NCBI GenBank assembly: GCA_025656455.1
Contig: JAHXHS010000001.1
Span: 1 to 64,000 of the forward strand
Direction of reading: 5' to 3'
Length of the DNA: 64,000 bases
Origin: Candidatus Thiodiazotropha sp. (ex Epidulcina cf. delphinae)
Lineage (GTDB): Bacteria; Pseudomonadota; Gammaproteobacteria; Chromatiales; Chromatiaceae
Position 1 is the first letter of the stretch; each line of letters opens with the position of its first letter. The notes under the pieces were generated by a model. It saw only the letters and a program-made list of their open reading frames with translations, did no database searches and had not been told where the DNA came from. Shown here one piece after another: positions 56,715 to 64,000 of this stretch. Both the position numbers and the translations under genes were made by a program.

Positions 56715-58925
56715 CTAAATATACGCCACGCAATTTCGACCATTTCTCTTGGCAAGATATAAGCCTTGATCCGCCTGCTTTATCGTTTCTTCCAAAGTCA
56801 GTGTTCCGTCATTACTGGCCACACCTATGCTGATCGATACTATCCCGACTTGTTCCAGCGGCTTTTCGCAGATCGCAAGGCGAAGACGCTGGGCGAAATC
56901 AGTACATTCATTCAGGCTGGTTTGTTTGGCAATTATCAGGAATTCTTCTCCACCCCATCTACCCAGACAATCGGTTTCGCGCAGCTGATTTTCTATTTTC
57001 CTGGCAATCTCCCGCAGCGCCAAATCACCAACATCATGCCCAAAACGATCGTTTACCAGCTTAAAATTATCAATATCAAACAATATAATCGAATAATGTT
57101 GATCATAACGATGCATTTCAGCATCGATTCGCTTTGCGCATTCCTGTATGTACCGCCTGTTATATACACCCGTCAAATGATCCACGGTCGCCAGCTCATT
57201 CAAGCATTCGTTCGCTTCACGAAGAGAATTTTCGATTTCGTGCCGTTTGGTAACCTCATTATTGAGTTCTTCATTCAGGCTGGCCAATTCCTTTATGCGT
57301 TTTCCTTCGAGAATCTCTCTACCTGTGATAATGAGCAAAAAGCTCCCGAGCAAACCGGTTAGAATCAGACCGCCCGCCAGAACCCACCACGCTGCCCATG
57401 AGCGGTTTTCACTGAAATATTTCGGCGTAGGCGTCACCAACAGGCGCCAGTTACGATTACCGATAGCTATTTCACTAGACCAGGATAGTTTGTTTTCAAC
57501 AGGTATTGCTTCATTTAACGGCAGTAGTTCTCCGATACCCTGGTCTGAGACACGAAATGCGGTAAGTACCTCATCTTGCTCTGCTGCTGTCGCATCAATC
57601 AAGTATGTCGTGCTATATTCTATCTTCAGACCCTCCATTGCCGCCGACAATACGTCGCCCATACGAAAAACACCAACCACATAACCGTGTAGATTATTAC
57701 GACGATCTTCGATACGATCCAGGACTATATCTGTGTGATAAACCGGCAATAACACCAGGATTCCGGCTTGACTCCTGGTGCCTTGAACCAGATCGATACG
57801 GGCTGTGGCGGCTAGTTTTCCGCTATCCCTCGCAACATCCATGGCCTTCTGACGAATCGGATTAGAATAGACATCATAGCCCTGCGCTTTTTCATTCCCA
57901 CGGAAGGGCTCAATATACTGTACGACCACGTATCTGCTTCGCGATCCCGCCTTTATCAAATCTCCGGCATCGCTTCGTTCCGTGATCTTGAAATCCACAT
58001 AGCCGTTTTCCCGCATCTTGGTTTCGAACGCGTCTCGCTGATGCTGATAGACCTGAGGATTCCATGACAATGCTTGGATGCCTTGGGTACGAGAAAGACT
58101 GTGTCTGACAAAGCTATGGAATACATACCCATTGAGATCACCTGTAGATAAAATAAGTCCATGTACCGAATGCAGAACATCGATATAACTAATCCATTTC
58201 TTTTCCAGGGAATCCGCAACAATCTTGACGCGCTGCGCGAATTCCGTTTCGATACGCTTCTGTTCCGCTTCGCTCGCTACGATGAAGAAGGCGATTACCG
58301 CTGCAGTCGCAAGGATTAATGGAATTGCAACCGGCTTCTTACGCCATTGCCAAATCTCAGCGGGCCGACCAAAAAATGTATAAACTATTGGTAAAAAGAC
58401 GATGACACCAATAGCGTCACCTATCCACCAATTGATCCAGCTGAATGGATATTCGGTATTGGATATCAAATTCAGCAGCCAAAGTGTTGTCACACCCCAG
58501 GTAGCGCTGAGAAGGCAACTGACCGGCCCACCCAATCCAAGAAATCCCATGACCTCCCGTGAATGAACCAATCCCGATTTGACATTCATGAATCGGTTGA
58601 TGAGATAGGCCCCAAGCAGTGCTTGCAGCGAGGCGCCAATACCTACGCTTGTGGCAATAGTTAGGGATTTCAGAATGGTTTGAGAACTACTGCCATCGAA
58701 TGAGACGGCAATATTGACCATAAAGGAGCCCAGCCATATGCCAGGCCATAGCCGGTAGCCGTATAGCAGAAGCGCTGCCAATGCAACACCTGACGCAGGC
58801 CAGACAGCCGTTGCATACCCCGGCGGAATTGCGAGCAACAACCCAAGCCGGCCTGTAATGAAATATACCGCTGCCAGAACAAAAACCGAAGCAAGCAATG
58901 ACCAACGTGCTCGACTGAGAGTCAT
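56715..58925 (-). CDS. MASE1-CHASE-GGDEF diguanylate cyclase
   Basis: A 736-residue membrane enzyme. About eight N-terminal helices (about 10-240) form MASE1, followed by an extracytoplasmic CHASE sensor (about 260-450). After another helix (near 515-535) and a coiled-coil, the GGDEF domain has GGEEF at 658-662 and an RETD inhibitory site at 649-652 with the usual 5-residue spacing. It should make c-di-GMP with product inhibition. It faces the NACHT gene across 78 bases with no clear terminator. Confidence 0.92.
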   Translation of the reverse strand: MTLSRARWSLLASVFVLAAVYFITGRLGLLLAIPPGYATAVWPASGVALAALLLYGYRLWPGIWLGSFMVNIAVSFDGSSSQTILKSLTIATSVGIGASLQALLGAYLINRFMNVKSGLVHSREVMGFLGLGGPVSCLLSATWGVTTLWLLNLISNTEYPFSWINWWIGDAIGVIVFLPIVYTFFGRPAEIWQWRKKPVAIPLILATAAVIAFFIVASEAEQKRIETEFAQRVKIVADSLEKKWISYIDVLHSVHGLILSTGDLNGYVFHSFVRHSLSRTQGIQALSWNPQVYQHQRDAFETKMRENGYVDFKITERSDAGDLIKAGSRSRYVVVQYIEPFRGNEKAQGYDVYSNPIRQKAMDVARDSGKLAATARIDLVQGTRSQAGILVLLPVYHTDIVLDRIEDRRNNLHGYVVGVFRMGDVLSAAMEGLKIEYSTTYLIDATAAEQDEVLTAFRVSDQGIGELLPLNEAIPVENKLSWSSEIAIGNRNWRLLVTPTPKYFSENRSWAAWWVLAGGLILTGLLGSFLLIITGREILEGKRIKELASLNEELNNEVTKRHEIENSLREANECLNELATVDHLTGVYNRRYIQECAKRIDAEMHRYDQHYSIILFDIDNFKLVNDRFGHDVGDLALREIARKIENQLRETDCLGRWGGEEFLIIAKQTSLNECTDFAQRLRLAICEKPLEQVGIVSISIGVASNDGTLTLEETIKQADQGLYLAKRNGRNCVAYI

Positions 58926-58976
58926 CAGTGCATTCTTCCTATCTTGAATTGATACTCGATTTTCACAAGAAGCGTA

Positions 58977-59858
58977 TTATCGCTGCAGATGAACCCGAAC
59001 CCGCCGATTGGCGGTTCGCGCCTCTTCCGTTCGCTTCGCAATCATGGGTCTGGATTCCCCATAGTGCCGTTGAATCATCAGACCCGGCTTGACTCCCTGC
59101 TTTGCCAGATAATCGTAGACTTGCTTCGCGCGCATTGCCGAGAGTCTTTTGTTATAGGGAGCGCTGCCTTGATCGTCTGTATGCCCGGCTATGGTGATGC
59201 GGGTAATCCTCTCATCGGCAAGGGCGAGGGCCGCCAGTTGTTCAAGCTGCTTCTTTGCCCGGGCATCCAAGGCATGGATATCCAGGGCAAAGCGTACCGT
59301 TAAATCCCTGATCGCCTCATGGCCTTTGCTTGAGAGTCGGCTAAGACACTGCTTGAACTCCCGATAGGGTCTCTGGAAATTTACCGGTGACAGCTGCACG
59401 CGCACCAGTCTGCGACTATCGTTCCAGTCGGCAAAGTCGAAACTGCCCACCTGTCCCTTGGCAAGGGAAGTGAGCAACCAGCCGGCCGGCTTATGCTCCA
59501 ACCGAACCGGCCGCGTTCCTGTGCTTATCGTTAGCTGTCGCTCCAGGCTGTCAGGTTCAGTGTGTTCCCATGCTGGTGAGACCTCCCTTAGGGTGGCCTC
59601 CACTTTCACCGGGACAGGCTGATAACTGTCGATGACAAAGCGCAGCGCCTCTCCCGCGAGGCGCAGGAAACGTGCTTGGCCGAACTGAGGAACTTCGTGT
59701 CGCAGCTCGCAACTGAGGCCGCTGCCCGAAAATACCCATCTCGCCTCATGCATACCCGCGATATAGCGTTGCGCCTCCAGCCCAGCGGCATTGATTAGCG
59801 GCGATTGCGGAACCACAAGCACGGCTAAAGCGGCTGCCAACCAGTACCTGATCGCCAT
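58977..59858 (-). CDS. MotY-like OmpA-family protein
   Basis: A 293-residue exported protein starting MAIRYWLAAALAVLV (signal peptide). The N-terminal half resembles MotY_N (ARWVFSGSGLSCELRHEVP, FARFLRLAGEAL-type pattern). The C-terminal OmpA-like domain has TIAGHTDDQGSAPYNKRLS for peptidoglycan binding. MotY forms the T ring of sodium-driven flagellar motors; this could be that or a paralogue. ATG 59858 is preferred; the frame is open 12 codons further. CheV at 63089 supports a motility context. Confidence 0.8.
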   Translation of the reverse strand: MAIRYWLAAALAVLVVPQSPLINAAGLEAQRYIAGMHEARWVFSGSGLSCELRHEVPQFGQARFLRLAGEALRFVIDSYQPVPVKVEATLREVSPAWEHTEPDSLERQLTISTGTRPVRLEHKPAGWLLTSLAKGQVGSFDFADWNDSRRLVRVQLSPVNFQRPYREFKQCLSRLSSKGHEAIRDLTVRFALDIHALDARAKKQLEQLAALALADERITRITIAGHTDDQGSAPYNKRLSAMRAKQVYDYLAKQGVKPGLMIQRHYGESRPMIAKRTEEARTANRRVRVHLQR

Positions 59859-60022
59859 CTCTTGTATATGACGCAAATGCACGACGCACACCATTTAAAG
59901 CGGTGAAACCGATGCTGTAAGGTCTATCGGCCGATAACGGTGTTCCTTAATCGGCGCATCCTCGCCGATTTGCCGGGTGGAGAGAAAATCAGCGAGGGCG
60001 ATCTGAGGCCCTGGCCGTAAAA

Positions 60023-60580
60023 TTATTCGTTTTCATGGGCCTTGAGGTAGTCGATGAGGCTGCGAAAACGATTGTAGTCCTGGCGGAGGAAGACTGGGTC
60101 ATCCATGTGGGTGATCTCCTCCTCAAGCTTTTGCCAATCCTTGTCGCTGAGCACCGCCTCGATAAGCGGAAAAACCTCATGCTCCTCCAGGTCCAGATGC
60201 TGTCGCTGCAAGGCGATGAACTCCCTGCCCCGGGTCTCCACCTCTTCTCTCAGCAGCACCTCGCCTTGCACCGCCCCCTCCAAAGACTTTCTGAAAGTAC
60301 GCGCCAGACCGAGCAGATCGCCGTGTTCCCGGCTGATGCGCTCGTACAGGGCGACATGCTCTTTCATCGATTTTTTCCGAAATGCGACACGATTGATCTG
60401 GTCTTCGGTGGGGTGGTGCACCTGCTCGGCATAGTGCTCGATATAGTCAAGCATCTCGATCTTGAGATCGAAGTCCGACTCATGACCGGCGCACAGGGCG
60501 TCCAACTCGTTGCTCATAAGGTCGAGCAGGCGGGTAAGATTCAAGTGATCGCGGTGGAGTTTTTCCAATAATGGCCTCAT
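60023..60580 (-). CDS. Hemerythrin-like domain protein
   Basis: A 185-residue four-helix protein from ATG 60580, with AGAGGTGAC just upstream. MRPLLEKLHRDHLNL, DYIEHYAEQVHHPTED, and ALYERISREH followed by LQRQHLDLEEHEVFP provide the His/Glu iron ligands of hemerythrin HHE domains. It may sense or bind O2 or NO. Its start overlaps the stop of the K+ channel gene by 4 bases, indicating coupled translation. Confidence 0.87.
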   Translation of the reverse strand: MRPLLEKLHRDHLNLTRLLDLMSNELDALCAGHESDFDLKIEMLDYIEHYAEQVHHPTEDQINRVAFRKKSMKEHVALYERISREHGDLLGLARTFRKSLEGAVQGEVLLREEVETRGREFIALQRQHLDLEEHEVFPLIEAVLSDKDWQKLEEEITHMDDPVFLRQDYNRFRSLIDYLKAHENE

Positions 60581-62280
60581 GTCACCTCTCTTTTTCTCAA
60601 TCGGCGCCAGATCCATCCCTCTGGCCTGGCCTCCCCGGTAAGAATATAGCTCAGGGCGTTTTCGTTTTGCAGGGTCCACTCCATGCGGTTTTTGGCATAC
60701 ACGGAGCCGCAGAAGAGAAAACGGTCATCTTTTTGCACCTTCAAATCCTGCTCGGGCAGTAGAAAATAGTCGTTGCGGCGCAACAGCATCAGCGGAATAC
60801 AGGGCAGCTTGCAGGCTCTATCCCGTGGATCGGTCATCAGTTCACCCAGGGTCAACGGCTTGCCCCGCTGCACGTAGGCGCAGACAGCGTGGGAGTCATA
60901 TTCGGAAAAGGCCACTTCCCACACTTCGGGGGCGTGACGGGTCACCAGCGCGGAGATCCGGCTGATCAGCTCGCAGGCCCACCCATCCTCCTGGTGCGTG
61001 ACCAAGGTCACGAACTGATGCTGCAGAGGCGCTCCCAGCAACACCCGGATGCGATTGGCGATAATCTCACTGGGCAACATCACCATATCCGCACCAACGG
61101 CGTGGATAACCGGATCATTGTATTTCCGATTCTGGCGGATAATGACGAACAGATCGCTGTTCAGCTCTCTCGCGGTCATGATAATCGACAGGTTGTTGGC
61201 ATCGTTGTCCGTGCCCGCCACCAGCCCGGCGGCCCGCTCGATATCGGCTTCCAGCAGGGTCTCCGCCTCTGTGCCACGCCCTTCGACAAGAGGCGACTTG
61301 GGCTTCCCTGTCAAGTCGGGGTCTGCTTCGACCACCACCACTTCCAGCCCTTCCTGCACCAGCTTGTCATAGACGGCCTTGCCGAACCTGCCGTAGCCGC
61401 ACACCACCCAGAGTCCCTTGCGGGGCGGGTAGACCGGCTCGTTGAGCATATCGCGCCTACCCAGCGAGAGCCAATCCTGCAACAGGCTGAGACAGGGCGC
61501 CTGTATCGCCGTCGCCAGATGCAGGGCGAAGGCATCGAAGGGGTCGATGATGTAGTCGGTCCCGAACGAGGCCATGTTTTTCTCGATATCATGGGAGTCG
61601 GCCCTGCAGATCACTTCGATATCCGGATGCAGCAATTTTGAAGTAATTGCAATCTTGAGATTGACCTCGTTGGAGTTGGTCAACGCCACCACGCCTTCGC
61701 ACAGAGGATGTTCCAGACCTGCCTCGAGGAGGTGGGCGGGCAAACGAGCATCGCCGCACAGGCCAGGGACGTATTCGCGTAGATTCTCCAATTTGAGCTG
61801 ATTGACCCGGTCCTGCAGGATATCGATCACCACCGCATGCTGATTCCTGTCAGTCAGCGCCTTGACCAAGGCTTCACCTGTCTGGCCATATCCGCAAACC
61901 AGGTAGAATGACTCGCGCAATCTATTGATTTGCTTGGCGAATCTTCGCTCAGTCAAGGCATTTTGAAAGGTCTCGTCTTTGAGCAGGGCCAATACCGTAC
62001 CGATGGAGTAAAGCCACACCACCACGGTAAAAAAGATTGAAAAACTGACCCACAGGCGTTGTCCGGCGGTAAAGGTATAGGGGATCTCCCCGAAACCGAT
62101 GGTGCTGGACATGAAACTGACGAAATAGAAGGCGTGAAAGAAATCCATATGCCAGACATTACCGTCGGCATCCTTGCCGGGAATCAACACCAGACCCAGC
62201 ATTGCGATCGAATAGGTCAGGATCAGCGTCAGCAGGGGTGCGCGCATGCGACGGAAGATCAGGAAGAAGATATTGTTCAT
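60577..62280 (-). CDS. Two-helix K+ channel with two RCK (TrkA-N) domains
   Basis: A 567-residue inner-membrane channel. Helices at about 14-34 and 70-100 flank the selectivity filter TIGFGE (60-65, GFG in place of the more common GYG). Two RCK domains follow, with YLVCGYGQTGEAL near 128 and WVVCGYGRFGKAV near 295, each nucleotide-binding. A third region with TrkA-C-like strands ends the protein. It lies between a membrane protein and a hemerythrin gene, which suggests a redox or O2 link. Confidence 0.88.
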   Translation of the reverse strand: MNNIFFLIFRRMRAPLLTLILTYSIAMLGLVLIPGKDADGNVWHMDFFHAFYFVSFMSSTIGFGEIPYTFTAGQRLWVSFSIFFTVVVWLYSIGTVLALLKDETFQNALTERRFAKQINRLRESFYLVCGYGQTGEALVKALTDRNQHAVVIDILQDRVNQLKLENLREYVPGLCGDARLPAHLLEAGLEHPLCEGVVALTNSNEVNLKIAITSKLLHPDIEVICRADSHDIEKNMASFGTDYIIDPFDAFALHLATAIQAPCLSLLQDWLSLGRRDMLNEPVYPPRKGLWVVCGYGRFGKAVYDKLVQEGLEVVVVEADPDLTGKPKSPLVEGRGTEAETLLEADIERAAGLVAGTDNDANNLSIIMTARELNSDLFVIIRQNRKYNDPVIHAVGADMVMLPSEIIANRIRVLLGAPLQHQFVTLVTHQEDGWACELISRISALVTRHAPEVWEVAFSEYDSHAVCAYVQRGKPLTLGELMTDPRDRACKLPCIPLMLLRRNDYFLLPEQDLKVQKDDRFLFCGSVYAKNRMEWTLQNENALSYILTGEARPEGWIWRRLRKREVT

Positions 62281-62311
62281 GGACTAAACCGGGGAGTCCC
62301 GCCTGGCCGAC

Positions 62312-62695
62312 TCAACGGCGAAGCATCACGGTTTCGATGATCAGCAGAACCACTGAAACCACATTCGCCAACATGGCGCCACCCGACAGGGAGACGATAC
62401 TGGCCATGGTGACCGTGGTGAGCCCGCTCTCGGTCACATGCACCGCCAGGGTCCACACCAGGGCTGCGGCGAACAACTGCATCAACGCCACCAGGCTGGT
62501 GGCCAGCAGCACAGCGCCCATTTGGGTGCGATCTCCGAACTTCAGCACTGTGGCGATCAGGTTGACCACGATCACCGCGAACAACTCATACACATGGTGG
62601 TGATCGGGGTTATCCAGTTCGCCGACAAAAAAACCGAAATTGAGGGTCAGGGCAAGCACGATAAAAAAACCAAAAAGCACCTTTTCCGGATTCAC
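62312..62695 (-). CDS. Small integral membrane protein (DUF6394-like)
   Basis: A 127-residue protein with four predicted helices; HHHVYELFAVIVVNL and KFGDRTQMGAVLLATSL lie between or within them. It resembles the DUF6394 group, but this is from memory and tentative. It starts the operon with the K+ channel gene 31 bases downstream. The function is unknown. Confidence 0.7.
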   Translation of the reverse strand: MNPEKVLFGFFIVLALTLNFGFFVGELDNPDHHHVYELFAVIVVNLIATVLKFGDRTQMGAVLLATSLVALMQLFAAALVWTLAVHVTESGLTTVTMASIVSLSGGAMLANVVSVVLLIIETVMLRR

Positions 62696-63088
62696 GCCAT
62701 TTCTCCTCTGATACCCTGTCAGCAGACTGTTAGCCCTTGATCTTGGTGTAAAAGACAGCCTTTTTCCAGTAGTTTATCTTGGCTGGGTGCAGCTCAGCTC
62801 GTTGAATGCCGCAGAATCCATGACGAGGACACGTGGCTATCCCCCTATTAGCGGTGACCGGGGTTGTTGGGCAATCAAGACGATTGCACAACCAGCCTCT
62901 GTGGCGCCGTTCTCCGAGAACCCGGAATTTTCCGCAATGGGTCACCTATTCCCCAGCCGAAAAGCGGCTTTTACGGCTAAAGCTTTTACAGAATCGAACG
63001 CTACACTCTGTAGTCAGAGAGAGTGTCTCAGCGCAGCGCCGATTCCTCTCTACCCCTGATAACACCCTCTATTTTGAGTGATAGAACC
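62696..63088. other. Divergent gap before cheV
   Basis: About 390 bases between the divergent membrane-protein and cheV genes. Scattered short open frames here have no credible start or similarity. I could not identify a sigma-28 or sigma-70 promoter with confidence, nor a riboswitch. Confidence 0.45.
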
Positions 63089-64000
63089 ATGACTAATTTT
63101 ATCAAATCTGTAGATGACCGCACGCGCCTGGCCGGCACCAATCGCCTTGAGGTCCTCCTTTTCAGCCTGGGAAAGGATATCAGGACAGGCCGTGAAGAAA
63201 CCTATGGAGTCAATGTATTCAAGGTTCGTGAGGTGATGCTGGTGCCGGAAATAACCCATGCCCCGGACATGCCGCCCTCGGTAGAGGGTATGGTGAGTCT
63301 GCGGGGAAATATGATCCCTGTCATCAACCTCCCCGATTTCTGTGGCATTCAGACAGAAGAAAAACCCAGTATTCTGATCGTCACTGAATACAACAAGCAC
63401 GTACAGGGATTTCTGGTGCATGCCGTTGACACCATCGAGCGCCTGGCCTGGGAAGACGTCAAGGTGCCCCCACCCATGATGGCGCAGCAACATGGCGGAC
63501 TGGTTACCGCCGTCACAGAGCTGAAGGATAGCCGACTGGTGATGATCATGGACGTGGAAATGGTGCTGAGCCAGACCTCGGGCTTCGGTCAGAGCCCGGA
63601 GATCTTCGAGGGTATCGAGAATATGGAGGACAGCAATATCACCTTATTGTTCGCCGATGACTCTGCGGTTGCGCGTGACCAGATCATCCGCACCATGAAC
63701 CACATGGGCGTGAAGTATATCAGCACGACCAACGGCTCTGAGGCTTGGGACAAGCTGAGAGAGATAGCAGATCGCGCCGAAGCCACCGACCATAAGACAA
63801 GCGATTTCGTACAGGTCATTCTGACCGATGTGGAGATGCCTGAAATGGATGGCTATGTGCTGACCAAGAAGATCAAGGAGGATGCCCGATTCGGCGATAT
63901 CCCCATCATCATGCACTCCTCACTCTCCGCGGATGCGAACATGGCCCTGGGTAAAGGAGTGGGCGCTGACGCTTATGTCCCCAAATTCGAACCCACCGAA
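63089..64000 (+). CDS. cheV: Chemotaxis coupling protein CheV (CheW-receiver), truncated by window end
   Basis: The 304 codons from ATG 63089 to the window edge have no stop. The CheW domain covers about residues 15-165 (YGVNVFKVREVM, PSVEGMVSLRGNMIPVINL). The receiver domain follows from about 190, with LLFADDSAVARD, phospho-acceptor Asp in VILTDVEMPEMDGY, and GADAYVPKF near the edge with the conserved Lys. CheV couples chemoreceptors to CheA and is tuned by phosphorylation. Only a few C-terminal residues should be missing. Confidence 0.93.
   Translation, partial: MTNFIKSVDDRTRLAGTNRLEVLLFSLGKDIRTGREETYGVNVFKVREVMLVPEITHAPDMPPSVEGMVSLRGNMIPVINLPDFCGIQTEEKPSILIVTEYNKHVQGFLVHAVDTIERLAWEDVKVPPPMMAQQHGGLVTAVTELKDSRLVMIMDVEMVLSQTSGFGQSPEIFEGIENMEDSNITLLFADDSAVARDQIIRTMNHMGVKYISTTNGSEAWDKLREIADRAEATDHKTSDFVQVILTDVEMPEMDGYVLTKKIKEDARFGDIPIIMHSSLSADANMALGKGVGADAYVPKFEPTE

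Noticed and set aside
62696..63088. Possible riboswitch or flagellar sigma-28 promoter before cheV
   Set aside because: No consensus for a c-di-GMP riboswitch or a TAAA/GCCGATAA pair at proper spacing was found.
1..64000. CRISPR array or prophage
   Set aside because: No regularly spaced direct repeats, Cas genes, integrase or phage structural genes were seen.

Overview
The window looks like a chromosome segment of a free-living or symbiotic gammaproteobacterium. The yebC-ruvC-ruvA-ruvB-ybgC-tolQRAB-pal-cpoB-queE-queC order is the classical gammaproteobacterial arrangement. GlnRS sits next to GltX, and the set also holds UbiU/UbiV/UbiT (O2-independent ubiquinone synthesis), a MotY-like protein and CheV. 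A Chromatiales/Sedimenticola-type lineage is a guess from gene content only. No phage, plasmid backbone, intact IS or CRISPR array was seen.

Layout. 0.3-4.8 kb: exported M1-like peptidase, TIGR03790-like exported protein, and an FNR-type flavoprotein. 5.2-15.1 kb (minus strand): queC, queE, the Tol-Pal operon, ruvABC and yebC. 15.4-20.7 kb: an HDOD-GAF protein, two radical SAM proteins, ubiU and ubiV. 20.9-27.7 kb: a TonB-dependent receptor, a periplasmic binding protein and a BarA-like hybrid kinase in one tight operon, then murI. 27.8-35.3 kb: ubiT, a TauD-like dioxygenase, purF-cvpA, glnS, gltX and two tRNAs. 35.3-38.1 kb: a decayed accessory patch with an ISL3 relic, an internally deleted GxxExxY nuclease gene, vapB with a deleted vapC, an intact PemK/MazF-type toxin-antitoxin pair and a GIY-YIG nuclease gene between inverted repeats. 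38.2-39.7 kb: a YiiX-like hydrolase. 40.4-47.3 kb: a minus-strand cluster that looks like an undescribed peptide-modification (RiPP-like) system. 47.7-56.6 kb: an M32 carboxypeptidase, a lipase-like protein, an acyltransferase, a sugar kinase and a membrane-anchored NACHT-HEAT protein. 56.7-64.0 kb: a diguanylate cyclase, a MotY-like protein, a hemerythrin/K+-channel operon and a CheV cut by the window end.

Two things stand out. First, the 40.4-47.3 kb cluster encodes two radical SAM enzymes (one with a SPASM-type C-terminus), a Cys-rich FAD oxidoreductase and a caspase-like protease. It also holds a 59-residue gene with a GG leader junction and a CNKNC core that is easily missed, plus a second small peptide gene ending in ICW. 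Together these read as precursor, modifying enzymes and protease.

Second, the window is dotted with large palindromic elements of about 165-270 bp at 83-274, 5846-6029, 16798-17065, 35372-35537, 41476-41743, 47371-47629 and 49356-49628. Each copy has near-perfect long terminal arms, often ending in CTAG. Several fold as a three-way junction whose two inner hairpins carry a conserved core running CAAGGC...AACGC. Arms differ between copies but stay self-complementary. Element ends coincide with start or stop codons of neighbouring genes, and isolated arms are scattered elsewhere. Two other small repeat families bracket nuclease genes (GIY-YIG and GxxExxY), suggesting repeat/nuclease partnerships.
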